In this document: piece by piece, positions 48,701 through 59,190 of the stretch
How positions within the stretch are numbered: the stretch's first letter is position 1
Layout: every line of letters starts with the position of its first letter
Assembly: GCF_030272615.1 (NCBI RefSeq)
Contig: NC_081410.1
Span: 121,892,640 to 121,956,639 of the forward strand
Source of the DNA: Cryptomeria japonica
Lineage: Eukaryota > Streptophyta > Pinopsida > Cupressales > Cupressaceae
Direction: 5' to 3'
Length of the DNA stretch: 64,000 nt
Made by a program: the position numbers and the translations under genes
The notes under the pieces: generated by a model
The model's database searches: none
Told to the model about the DNA's origin: nothing
Seen by the model: the letters and a program-made list of their open reading frames with translations, nothing else

Positions 48701-49260
48701 TGGTGTATCTTGGCACGTCTATTACCAAAAATATCACGCAGGTAGATCCTTTATATCTAACACTGCTGATAAACACAAAAATGCTAAAAAATTGCATGAT
48801 AGATTCAGGAGCAGCAGTAAATATCATGCCAGAGAACGTCATGAAAGAATTGGGAATGCATGTTGATACACCTTACGATAAGTGTTATGCTATGGACAAT
48901 AGGTTAGTTCTTGTAGTAGGAATTATGAAGGATGTTGAGTTCAAATTCCCAGCCTGTTCAGACACTACATACAAGACAGATATCACAGTTGTACAAGTGC
49001 CTACGAACTATGGGATGTTGTTGTCTAGATAGTGGTCAAACTTGGTGGGTGGACATGTCCAACTTGACTTGTCATATGCTACTATTCCAGTGAAAGGGGT
49101 AGAGGTGAGGATAAACAGAGAACCAAGATCTCCCTACCTCATAGAAGAAGTTGATCCTAATGAAGTGACTTGTTTTTGCCACTCAGATATGGACAACTTT
49201 CAGGTAAGTATTTCTAAACCTTTAAAAGTTGATAAAATTACAGAAACAATTAAACAAAAT
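48700..49260 (+). pseudogene. Aspartic protease of the giant element
   Basis: The retropepsin site appears as NCMIDSGAAVNIMPENVMKE (about 48,787-48,850), followed by a flap-like region (DITVVQVPTNYGMLLSR) and WSNLVGGHVQLDLSYATIPV. The D-S-G-A active site is intact. A stop (TAG) at 49,030 interrupts WSNL, where the related frame would read through. It lies between Gag and the archaeal-type RNase H. Confidence 0.8.
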
Positions 49261-49690
49261 GAAATTTTAATTTGGAAATTGTATTTCGATGGTGCATGTA
49301 GTAAGGATTGAAATGGAGCAGGAGTTGTACTTATTTCACCTAATGGAAAATCTTTTAAATACTCTTTCTTGTTAGCTTTTGAGTGTACTAATAATATTGC
49401 TGAATATGAGGCCCTTTTATTAGGACTCAAAATAGCAAATAAACATGGCATTAAGTTACTAACAGTTTATGGTGATTCAAAATTAGCTGTTTCACAAATT
49501 CGAGGCAAATTTGCTACAAAAAATGCAAAATTAAGAAGCTACAGGAATGAGGTTTGGGATTACATTGAACTCTTTGATGCTTTCTCCATAAATTGGATTG
49601 AAAGGTCCAATAACATTTTGCAAAATTCATGGCTAACTTGGCCATCAAACAAAATGATATCCCTTTTGATGATATTACCCAAGTAGAACT
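49261..49690 (+). pseudogene. Archaeal-type RNase H placed before RT
   Basis: ILIWKLYFDGACSKD starts an RNase HI fold with its first Asp. NGAGVVLISPNGK, then NNIAEYEALLLGLKIA (second acidic residue) and VYGDSKLAVSQIRGKFATKN (third) follow. The last part, IERSNNI, shifts frame at about 49,615 and reads on as FMANLAIKQNDIPFDD. This domain would cut RNA in RNA-DNA hybrids. Its place between protease and RT differs from the element at 1-9 kb, where the same type of domain follows the RT-RNase H. One TGA stop (49,309-49,311) and the frameshift inactivate it. Confidence 0.8.
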
Positions 49691-49817
49691 TAATACCAGA
49701 CCATCAGTCCCTGACAATATAAAGAGTTGGCAAGTATTTGATGATGACAGGGATTTGCTAAAGTTTTTGTTTTGTGAGAATCAGTATGAGCACTAGCGGA
49801 TTGATTGGAATGGACTT

Positions 49818-51329
49818 GTGGAGGACAAGGATGGCAAGGGGACTGTACTTGGGCAAGAGGTGTTGCAGCTAAAAACAAATAAAATCCCAAAAGAATTGAT
49901 AGAGCTTGAAAGAATGTTTGATGATAAAGATATAGCAAGTTTCAGACCTAATTCAGGAGGACATGAGGATGTTGAAAAAATAAACTTGGGAAGTGAAAGC
50001 AATCCAAGAGAAGTATATATTGGAAAAAAGCTCACACCGAAAATCAAAACAACATTGATTAATTTGCTAAGGAAGTACATGCATGTTTTTTCTTGGTCAT
50101 ATGATGACCTTAAAGCATACAGGGAAGACTTGTTTCAGCAAGAGATACCCTTGAAGCCTGATGCAAAGCCTTTCAGACAGAAGAAAAGGCCAATAAACCC
50201 TAATTTGTCTCCCAAGATGAAAGAAGAGCTGATGAAAATGAGAAATGTTGGTATTATTGAGCCCATAAGGCACTCGACATGGGTGTCCAATTTGGTCCCA
50301 GTCAGAAAAAAGAAAGGTTATATTAGACTGTGTGTGGACTTTAGGAATTTAAATGTTTCATCTTTAAAAGATAATTATGATCTACCTAACATGGAGGCTC
50401 TTTTGCAGAAAGTCACTGGAAATGAATTGTTATCTATGATGGATGGCTTCTCAGGCTACACTCAAGTCAAAGTTAGGGAAGCAGAAAAGTTCAAAATTGC
50501 TTTCACCACACCTTGGGGCACCTATGTCTATGCTAGGATGCCTTTTGGACTGACAAATGCAGGAGCTACATTCCAGAGGGCTATGGATGTAGCCTTTGAG
50601 GGGCTGATTGATTATATCTTGGCAGCTTACCAGGATGATATGACTAGTTATTCTAAAAAAGAAGAAGACCATTGTAATGACCTAGAAAAAATCTTTATTA
50701 GAGCATTAGAATATGGCATATCTTTAAATCCCAAAAAGTGTCATTTTGGAGTTACTGAAGGGAAATTGTTAGGTCATATTGTTTCAAAAGATGGTGTGAG
50801 AATCGATCCAGAAAGGATTGCTGCTATTGATAAGATTCAAATCCGTAAAACAATTAAGGCAATTCAATATTTTTTTGGTCAAATTAACTTTGTAAGAAGA
50901 TTTGTTTCAAACTTCCTTGAAATTGTAAAACCTATTGCTAAAATGTTGAAAAAGGGTGTTGAAATAAAGTGGACTAATGAAGCTCTTGAAGCTTTTGTAA
51001 ACATCAAAAGACCCATCAGGGAAGCCCCTGCATTAAAGTCCCCTGATTTCTCTAAGCCTTTCCAAGTGTTTTCATTTGCTTCATTCCATACTATTGTTGT
51101 TGTCATGTTACAAAAGAATGATGAGGGCCAAGAACAACTAGTGGCATTCTTTAGCAAAACATTGCAAGCATCTGAGTTGAACTATGATTTAAATGAAAAA
51201 CAGGCTTATGCTCTTGTGAAACTCGTAAAAGCTTTTAGACCCTACCTGGTTGGTGCCACTGTTATTACATATGTACCAAATTTTGTTGTTAAAGACATCT
51301 TCAGACAATCAGAGACTAAGGAGATGTAG
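49818..51329 (+). CDS. Reverse transcriptase with degenerate RNase H (503 codons open)
   Basis: This is the longest intact frame in the window. RT landmarks in order: KPFRQKKRPINPNLSPKMKE (residues about 116-135), IRLCVDFRNLN, MMDGFSGYTQV, FTTPWGTYVYARMPFGLTNA, then AAYQDDMTSYSKK with the catalytic pair as YQDD, and LNPKKCHFGVTEGKLLGHIV. The standard RNase H follows (residues about 400-500) with FQVFSFASFHTIVVVMLQ, in which the first catalytic Asp is lost, then FFSKTLQASELNYDLNEKQA. This fits Tat elements that rely on an added RNase H. The upstream polyprotein context is broken, so it is unlikely to yield active enzyme alone. Confidence 0.9.
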   Translation: MEDKDGKGTVLGQEVLQLKTNKIPKELIELERMFDDKDIASFRPNSGGHEDVEKINLGSESNPREVYIGKKLTPKIKTTLINLLRKYMHVFSWSYDDLKAYREDLFQQEIPLKPDAKPFRQKKRPINPNLSPKMKEELMKMRNVGIIEPIRHSTWVSNLVPVRKKKGYIRLCVDFRNLNVSSLKDNYDLPNMEALLQKVTGNELLSMMDGFSGYTQVKVREAEKFKIAFTTPWGTYVYARMPFGLTNAGATFQRAMDVAFEGLIDYILAAYQDDMTSYSKKEEDHCNDLEKIFIRALEYGISLNPKKCHFGVTEGKLLGHIVSKDGVRIDPERIAAIDKIQIRKTIKAIQYFFGQINFVRRFVSNFLEIVKPIAKMLKKGVEIKWTNEALEAFVNIKRPIREAPALKSPDFSKPFQVFSFASFHTIVVVMLQKNDEGQEQLVAFFSKTLQASELNYDLNEKQAYALVKLVKAFRPYLVGATVITYVPNFVVKDIFRQSETKEM

Positions 51330-51615
51330 ATGGATAAACTAGATCCAAGAATTCAATATTGATATAAAGATCACAAAGTTGGTGAAGGGTCAAGGTTTAG
51401 CAAAATTGATGGCAGAATCCAATCTTGAAGCAGCACAGGTAAATCAAATAGAGTTGGAAGATGCACAAATGAGCATTGAGAGGTGCCCTTGGTATACAAA
51501 TATTGTTTATTACTTGAAATACATGAAGTGTACTGATAGTTTAAATGATAGTCAGAAAAGAACTTTAAAGCTTCAAACATCTAGGTATGTATTACTTAAT
51601 GGAGATGTATACTAG
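51330..51615 (+). pseudogene. Linker between RNase H and integrase
   Basis: The frame continues after a stop with a connection-like segment: SRFSKIDGRIQS in one frame and IKITKLVKGQGLAKLMAESN leading to 51,379-51,615 in another. KGQGLAKLMAES and ERCPWYTNIVYYL are typical of this linker in plant gypsy elements. Confidence 0.6.
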
Positions 51616-52742
51616 AAAAATAGAGATGGTATTCTCTTATTGTGTCTAGATGAGTATCAAGCATCTGTTGTTTTAAAAGACTTACATGAAGGTGTATGTG
51701 GAGGCCATTTCTCAGCCAAAACCACTGCTCATAAAATTCTTAATATCGTTTATTATTGGTCCCAAGTTTTCAAGGATTGTCATGCTTATATCAAAATGTG
51801 AAGCATGTCAAAAAATTTCAAGGAAGCTTAAGTATAATGGAGCTATTCCTCTTAGACCCATGCATACAAAAGAACCATTCCAGATGTGGGGTATTGAATT
51901 CATAGGGGAAATAGCAAACAAATCTAGTGGTGGGCATAAATGGATTTTGGTGGCTACTGATTATTTTACTTTGGGTTGAAGCCATTCCCACAAGATAGGC
52001 TACAAACAAAGTGGTGACAAAGTTTCTCTTGGAAAACATTCTAACCAGATTTGGAGTACCTTGGAAGATTGTGGTGGACAATGGGATGTGTTTCAGATCC
52101 AAGGAGTTCTCTGATTTCTGTGAAAATTATGGCATCACTTTGTCCTATTCATCACCTTACCATCCCCAAGGAAATGGACAAGCAGAATCAAGCAATAAGA
52201 ACTTATTGAAGATTATTAAAAGGATGTTGGGTGATAATAAAAGAGCTTGGGATTCAAAATTGATCTTAGTAGTATGGGCTGACAGAGTGACAGTCAAGAA
52301 GTCCATAGGATTTTCTCCATATGAGCTTGTATATGGAAAAGAAGCAAGATTACCCTTGAATAGTTTGCTTCCAGTTTATAAATTTGTTACAGAGGAGTGT
52401 TCAGAGGAAGTAAAATTCATGGGGGACAGGTTGATGGTGTTGGTTGAGTTGGATGATTATAGAAAAGAGGCTCAGGAAAGAAACATTCAGAGGAAACAGA
52501 TGGTTAAGGAATTGCATGATAAAAAGGCTTGTGACACAACATTTGAAGAAGGAGAATGGGTACTTACATGGAATGCTAGGGACCAAGACAAAGGAAAACA
52601 TGGAAATTTTGATGCACTTAAGCTAGGACCCTATATCATCTTGGAAAAAAGTGGAGAAAATTCATATTACTTGCAGGATACTGATGGCGAAGTGTTGGAA
52701 TTTCCAGTCCATGCTCAATACCACAAGCATTTCTTCTCTTGA
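51616..52742 (+). pseudogene. Integrase of the giant element
   Basis: HHCC zinc-binding region: LHEGVCGGHFSAKTTAHKIL and CHAYIKM, then after a one-base frameshift near 51,800 CEACQKISRKLKYN. Catalytic core: MWGIEFIGE, where the first acidic position is Glu instead of Asp, IVVDNGMCF with the second Asp, and YHPQGNGQAESSNKNLLKII with the Glu retained. The C-terminal part (52,011-52,742 open) has FSPYELVYGKEARLPLN, EEGEWVLTW and KLGPYIILEKSGENSYYL. Three stops or frame changes lie before 52,011; the last 243 codons are open. Confidence 0.85.
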
Positions 52743-52892
52743 TAATCAGGGAGTATTTCTTGTATCCTAGTAATATAGTTTTCCTTTTGTTTTTTGTTAT
52801 GTGTTTTTTATTTTCTATTTGGGTCTTTTTTCAGAGATAGCTGAGATCTTGCTATGTCCTTAAAAGGAACATACATCCCCAGAAAGAGCCAC
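52743..52892 (+). other. 3' untranslated end before the 3' LTR
   Basis: A T-rich stretch leads to CCCCAGAAAGAGCCAC immediately before the LTR start. The purine-rich AGAAAGAG is the likely, weak polypurine tract. Confidence 0.5.
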
Positions 52893-53249
52893 TGTTAGCA
52901 CATATTTTTACAAAATATTTTTATGCTATATATGGATTCTTTTTGCATATAGTTTGATCATAAGAGCATTTATTGTTGGATTGTATGTGCAGGTGATATG
53001 TTGCAGTGTCTTCATGAAAAGGCATCACTTGGGCATATTCTATGGAAGTGTTGAGTGTAATGGCATTCTGGTAATCCTCATCTTCACAATTAGTCTCATT
53101 GCAAGAGAAATTTTTGGAATATCAACATAGAGCAGGGTTGTGAGCTTGTTCAAAGATGTCAATAGTGTGGGAGAAACATTTTGGTATGATTATTAAAAGT
53201 TGCATCCATAGAGAAAGGCTTCTTTTGTAAAAAATGCAAAATTCTGCTT

Positions 53250-54200
53250 ATGGGCATAAGTCATCCTGATGAGATCGCCCAAGGAGGACGGAGTATGTTG
53301 ATCAAAGTAATTCATGCTGATGGTGTTTCCTAAAAGGCGTGAGCGGTGTGAAGAAGTGTGACTTAGTGGTAATCCATCAGGGAGAGATACGACAATGATA
53401 TGATAAGAAGTCAGAGTCATCGGAGTAACATACACTATCAAGAACGAAGAAAAAATGTTATCCTGATACCCGATGGGGTTATTGGTGGAACTCTTGCCGA
53501 TAACTGATGGGGTGGTGTCACCCTGATTTTCGATGGACTAAGTGGAGAAGGTGACTATATCAGAGAGACTTTCTCGGATAAAGTGGTACCAAGAAAGAAA
53601 GGGAGCAAGACTCATTGGGATAACATACATCATCGGGGAGATGCATTTTGAGTTATCCTGATGCCCGATAAGGAAGATGAGCTCGTCACAATCGAAGTGA
53701 CTACATCAGGAAAACCTACGTCGATAGACTAAAGCAATCCGATAAGGAGAGTAAGGTGAAAGAAGACTGATCGGGATAGCCTACGCTATTGGAGAAACAT
53801 TTTTAGAGTTGTGCTGATGCTCGATGAGCAGAATGCCATAGAGGGCGGATCTATCAGGGCGACTATAACTATCAGAAGCAAGGAAAATATGCTACACCAA
53901 CGTGCAATGAAGCAATTGGTAAAAGTTAAGCTGATCAAAAAGAAAGTTATATGTCATGGGACCATTGGATGTAGTATTAAGTGACTTATGCCGAATTCCG
54001 ATGGAGAGACTGGAGGTATTAACAGAAAGAGGTTTCATCAGAGAGACATACCCCGATTTAACATAAAGTAAAGTTGACTAGTAGAAAGGAAAGGAGGATC
54101 CATCAGGATAAGTCAAGCCTTGAAGAAAAAAGGGAAATGGACGGGGTGAGATTCGATAGACTAGTCAAAGTGACCTATGCCGATAGACAAGACAAAACGG
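53250..54200. repeat. CATCGGG/CCCGATGG motif field, 3' LTR
   Basis: This is the LTR counterpart of 41,790-42,760. The motifs have partly decayed, for example CATCAGG or CATTGGG replacing CATCGGG, and fewer perfect copies remain. Confidence 0.6.
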
Positions 54201-54498
54201 TAATTGAAGGAACAAAAAAGTTGGGTGGCACCAAGTAATTGAATTATCGGGTAGGGTTATGTTGATTAGCCATTAGAATCTATGATACAACAACCATTAT
54301 TTAATGCTCGCGATCAAGTAGATTGGATCTGTATGAAGTAAATCTGATGAGTTTTTTTTATCGTTACAGACTCTATCCGTTGCATATCTAGCATAAAGAA
54401 AGATTTTTGGTGCAAGAATTATTCACAGTTTCTTCAGTCGTCAACATTGAAGTTGCAGACAAGAAGCATGGGTAATTTGAGAATTCAAGCATTTAATC

Positions 54499-57444
54499 AT
54501 TGAGGTTTCTGGTTCACAAGGGAAAAGAAAGGTCATAGAGATTTCAGATACACAGTCTACTAAATCAAAAAAGATAAAGTCTGTGTAGGGTGTGCAAAAG
54601 CAAAAGTTGAACCAGGACATGATTGACCAAATGGAGTCATCTGGTGCTAAGTTGAGGAGGTCTAAAACCTATTTGCCACTCAAGGATCAATTGGAAGATA
54701 AGTACAAAGGGGTTGGAGATATCTACACAACCATAAAGGGCCACGAATTGTTTCAATATCACTACCTGAGGCGGAACAAGAAGATACCATTGTCAAACCC
54801 TTGGATGACAAATTTGGGCAGATTGGTGGTCCCAAATGTTTTTCTGAATCTCAGGTTATTGGAATTGCTTACCAAGAAGTACAATAAAGAAAAACTATGC
54901 ATCCAATTTCCAGATGGGGATCCATTCATATGGATATCTATCAGGTCTATTCAGGAGGTTTTTGGTGTGTCTTATGAGCCCTACATGCCCCTATCCTTTA
55001 CAGACCTAGAAGGAGAGTATACCCAAATGGACACTGCTCACACAGTGTGGAAGTTATCAATTCACAAAAAGGAGAAGGTACGACTCACAGAGCAGGATGA
55101 TCCTCCTTTTGAAATTACTCTGTTCAGGCAATATTTGCAGTACACATATTGGGCATGCGGTCAGGTCTGCGGGGAAGAAGTTCCTGATGTTACAAGGATA
55201 GGCCCATTGGTGTTGGCTACAGACATTCAAATGCATGAGCGAAGGCCATTTGATTATGCAACTTACTTGGCAGAGAAGTTGCATGAAGGATTCTTGAGTT
55301 TGCAAATAGAGCCTAACCCTACTTTCAAATTTTACTCTTTGCTAATGCATATGGTTTTGTTTCATGGGAAGATGAAAGGTTTGTGGCCAGAAGAATTAAG
55401 GGTGATTCCCAGGAACAAAGATGGATAGGACCAACCGGTTCAATTATGGGTATCCCTGTGGGACTCCAGGTTTGACAAGTCACATTATGTGTTGTTTGAA
55501 GAATATTTTGTTAAGCCTCTGTATAGATTGTTTGGAGTGGAATGTGATGGGTCTATCTCACCTGAGATCAAGAGATTCTTCAGACCCCATTCTTTTGGAG
55601 ACACTAGGGTCAACCACAATTGGGGTGACTGGTTTGTATGTCAAAATTTCACTTTTTTTAGGGTGTATAGTTTTGAGGGTGTTCCATATATGTTGCCTAC
55701 ATTAGTTCCTGACAGGATTGCCTAGTTAGAGATTGTTAGGCAACTTAGTATGTCAAATACAAAACATTTGGGTGGCGTACACAAGCAGGTATTTATGTCT
55801 AGCACTTTGCATTTTGGAGACTTCACCATTGTATCTACCAAGGCTTATGAGATGATAGAAAAGAAGCTGGTAGAGGAGTACAATTTGTATGGACACCAGG
55901 CTCAGAAAAATTATGATCCAAAGGGATATATCCACCACTACAGGAAGAGCCAGAACCTTGGAGAATATTTGCATATACTCATGGAGGCAGAAGATTTATT
56001 TAGAAACAAGGAATGGGATGAGGCTGCTGCACTTTTAGAAGAATTGAACCAAAAATTGGAAGAGCGGAAGTAGAGGCTTTAGGAACTAAAAGAAGAAGGA
56101 GATTCTAAGAGTGGGTATGATGAGAATATAGTTGTATCAACCCTTTGTGCACCTGAATTAGAAGAAGTGGCAGAGAGCTAGGAGCAAGCCATGGTGAGAA
56201 TAAACGCCAACACATATGTGAGAATGGAAGAGCATGCAGCTTTCATTGCAAGTGAAGTTTTTATATAGTCCAAAGAGTTTAAGTCATTCTTGTACCATTA
56301 CAAAGGGAAAAAGTTGAGGGAAAGCATCCCAAATGTTACCCCAGAAAATGAAGTAGAGATGCTTAAAAAATTGAAAGAAGACATTGATGCAGAAGTGGTC
56401 ACAATGACACCATAGAGAGGGAGACAATTTCTCAGTGAGGCAGGCATCATGTTGTTCTGAGGATGGGACTTAAGTGCTTCTTTCATTTTTGATAGTTTGT
56501 TGCATTCTGATAGAAAGGATGTAAAGTTAGACATACAGGGTATTAATGACATTTTTATTTGATCGAGATATGATCCAAATGAAGAGGAAATTTTGTTTTG
56601 GGCCCTATACCCTCCAAATAAGAGACCCAAGATCATAGATGGAGATAAACCATTTGGGCACATGATGAAGCTAAAAGTAGGAGAAGTTAATCCAACTGTC
56701 ACCACAGATTTGGGGATTGACATTGCAAAACTGAATAAGGCCCAAATACAGTGGGTGTTAAAAGAGGGTCAAAAATATAAGAATTTATTTGAAGACCTAT
56801 TGAGAAGTCATAGTCATGAATTACCACAGATAACTAATACCGGTGTGCAATGGAAAAAGAAATATGAAGACCAAATGAAAGAAAACATTAAGCTAAGAAG
56901 GTAAATTAGGATTGCCAGGTTAGATGCTGCTTGTGTTTTGTTGACAAACAGGTTTGAGCATTTGTTGGATGTTCTCAAAGAATTTTGGATAAATGGTCAA
57001 AAGACCTAGGATAATATGGCTTCTCATGAAATAACTTTGAAGAGGCTGAAGGCATTGTTGAAAGAGAAGAGTGTCGATGAGAAAATTGTTGAGAAGATCT
57101 AGAGAATGTTGAACAAGCATAAGGCATTTGGTGTAGACATTAAGAAAGAATTTACCAATTGTAAAGATATTGTTAAGTATGGTGTACCAGCTATTGTGGA
57201 TTATGCAAAGCAGTTAAAGGACAAACGGATTTGGATTGCAGAATGCCAGAATGTACTTAACGCATATCTTAATGTTTTTGGGGTAGATGTTTTGGATATG
57301 AAGTAGACAGGTGAGCATATGGAGAGATTGGTTACCATGGAGATCGTTGTCAGAGATACTATATTCAAAACCAGCACTCACAAGGACAACAAGTATTTGG
57401 AGCACATACAAAAGTGTGATACAATACTGGACGACCATAACTAA
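54499..57444 (+). pseudogene. LTR-encoded ORF, 3' LTR copy (about 982 codons)
   Basis: From the position of the 5' copy start codon (ATT here instead of ATG) to TAA at 57,442 the same reading frame is kept over 2,946 bases. There is no net frameshift, only in-frame stops. The open block 54,592-55,428 gives 278 residues including NLGRLVVPNVFLNLRLLELL, DGDPFIWISIRSIQEVFGVS and KFYSLLMHMVLF. Then come FEEYFVKPLYRLFGVECDG, WGDWFVCQNFTFFRVYSFEG, a Glu/Lys coiled coil, and helical C-terminal parts. Most stops are TAG or TAA where the 5' copy has CAG or CAA. Function unknown; helical throughout, no enzyme motif. Confidence 0.75.
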
Positions 57445-57875
57445 TCTTTATTATATTTTATGTCTAGTAGCTAAGGAGTTAGGTGTTATGTTTTAGTTAA
57501 GTTTAGTTTAACAAGATGAAAGGCTGTGTCCTTTCATTTGAATCCTCTGGCTCACATATATGTAGTCAGTCATTTTTGTATCATGCATGACATTTTTTTC
57601 ATCTTTCAGAGACCCTGCCCTTTAGAACTTCTAGTGTTATGTTAAGGCAATTCTAATAGGAATGAGGAGTTTATTATGTGCAAACTGAATGTATTGGAGT
57701 ATTTATAAGTGCAATTTTTGTGTACATTCTTATTCCAAAAGTTAATATACAAGATTTCATGTTTTTATCTTCAGATCGTTATATGTAATTTTGTGTTTGA
57801 TGGAATCATATGTCCTCTTGATAAATCTTTTAGATTTGTTGTGATGTGTCATCACACGATGTTGTATTGAATGTA

Positions 57876-58273
57876 TGAGTCGAGCACCACTACATCACAG
57901 CCTTATGAAAGCAGGTACATCCTAGTAGTAGTTCGTCGTTAGGAAGTTCTCTATCTATTATGTAGTTCCTTTTCCTTTCCTCCTGTTGCTCGAACTCCAA
58001 CCAGATATGGAAAAGGAAGGACATGGGCAACGGTTTTAATGGAATCATCATCTTGCCGGTGAACCATCTATCTCATGTGCCTGGTCTTTCCCCAACTCCC
58101 TACGACTAGAAAGAAAGAATATGTCCCTTCATCCAGTTCCAGACCCCATGGGAGAATCCGTTCCCTTATTCATGCTCTGGTTCGAGCAAATTCACTCGTT
58201 GATTCAGCAGTTGGAATTGAATCAGATCCTCTAATACCTGGATCTTTATATTCGACCAATACCCAGATCTCGA
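57876..58273. other. 398-bp foreign insertion in the 3' LTR
   Basis: The 5' LTR reads GAATGTAAAATTGGG (about 46,264-46,278) where this copy reads GAATGTA, then 398 unrelated bases, then AAATTGGG. The inserted piece is more GC-rich than the LTR, has no inverted repeats or target duplication and only one base of overlap at the join. It contains a plus-strand ORF crossing 58,075-58,335. Texture suggests organellar or other non-repeat DNA used as filler in break repair, but I could not name its source. Confidence 0.75.
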
Positions 58274-58836
58274 AAATTGGGTTTTTTATTGTTCATGCAA
58301 CACATAATGAAACTTTCACAGTGATGGTCTTATAATTGTCTCTTGAGTTGATAGTGATTCTTGTCCACAAAGTTATTCATTAATTGTCAGATAAAGGCAC
58401 TGGTATGTTATTAATCTTTGTTGAATAAGTTTGTATACATTAGTTCCTTATCAAAGAAACAAATCTTCTAATTTCTATAAGTACTGCTCTTTTTCATAAT
58501 GGCTTAAATTCCTAATAGTAATCTTTTACATAACACAACTATATTCACACTTATTTTATCAGTTTTGAAGGCATTCAATAAGAAGCACTTCTATTAGCAT
58601 AATTGAAAAAAATCTTTTGCCATCCCTATGATTTCTAACTCCCACAGTAAAAATTCACTTAAAATAAACCTCTTTTGTGCTTGAGAGTGTAAGGCACACC
58701 CACCTGGGTTTAGTGGAGCCTAAAAAGCAGAGGAATTTGGTCTTCGACCATTCCTATTCGTTGGCCAGGGCTGATTAGATTAACTGAGGATTAGGCAAGT
58801 CTTTGGTTTCTCAATCTGTGGTTTTGGGTACCAACA

Positions 58837-58841
58837 GGTAT
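58837..58841. other. Target-site duplication GGTAT, right copy
   Basis: It directly follows the CCAACA end of the giant element and is identical to 41,427-41,431. Confidence 0.9.
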
Positions 58842-59190
58842 AATGTTCCTAGTGTTCCCCCCACTGATCTAGATGCCAAAAAGGAGTATGAGAACAATGC
58901 AAAGGCCAAACATGCTATCTTGAGCGGGCAGTCTAATAATGTGTTCGTCAAAGTCATGCATTGTGCTTCACCCAAGGAGACTTGGGATAAATTGTAGAGG
59001 TTATTTGAAGGAGATGCAAAATTCAAAGAAGCCAAGCTGCAAGCACTAAGGGGCCAACTTGAGGGCATCAAGATGAAAGATGATGAGACACTACCTTCAC
59101 AAATTTAATGAAACTATGAACACCATCAGAGGACTAAATTGCAGATGAGATTCTTGTCAAGAAGGTACTTAGATCTGTTACTATTTACTA
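58842..59190 (+). pseudogene. copia gag, part after the insertion
   Basis: The frame left at 41,431 resumes here with NVPSVPPTDLDAKKEYENNA, then LSGQSNNVFVKVMHCASPKE and TWDKL. It passes a TAG at 58,995 and goes on with RLFEGDAKFKEAKLQALRGQ and IKMKDDET, all standard copia Gag sequence. Beyond about 59,085 the frame breaks (KFNETMNTIRGLN, ILVKKVLRSV in other frames) and the similarity ends near 59,190. Confidence 0.85.

Larger units (their letters stand above)
41432..58836 (+). mobile_element. Giant Ogre/Tat-like gypsy element (17.4 kb), complete ends
   Basis: TG...CA termini, a perfect 5-bp TSD (GGTAT) and two LTRs of 5,400 and 5,944 bp define the element precisely. The internal region (46,832-52,892) has PBS, Asn/Gly-rich Gag, protease, archaeal-type RNase H, RT with degenerate RNase H, and integrase. 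A PBS of the TGGCGACTCTGTTGGGGAC type and very large LTRs fit the Ogre/Tat group. The two LTRs have diverged visibly by substitutions, a 176-bp deletion and a 398-bp insertion, so the insertion is not recent. Confidence 0.9.
52893..58836 (+). repeat. 3' LTR of the giant element
   Basis: It runs from TGTTAGCACATATTTTTAC to GGGTACCAACA, 5,944 bp. It is longer than the 5' LTR because it keeps 176 bases lost there (about 55,630-55,806) and holds a 398-bp foreign insertion at 57,876-58,273. Confidence 0.9.

Noticed and set aside
57876-58273. MITE or small DNA transposon
   Set aside because: No terminal inverted repeats and no target duplication at the borders.
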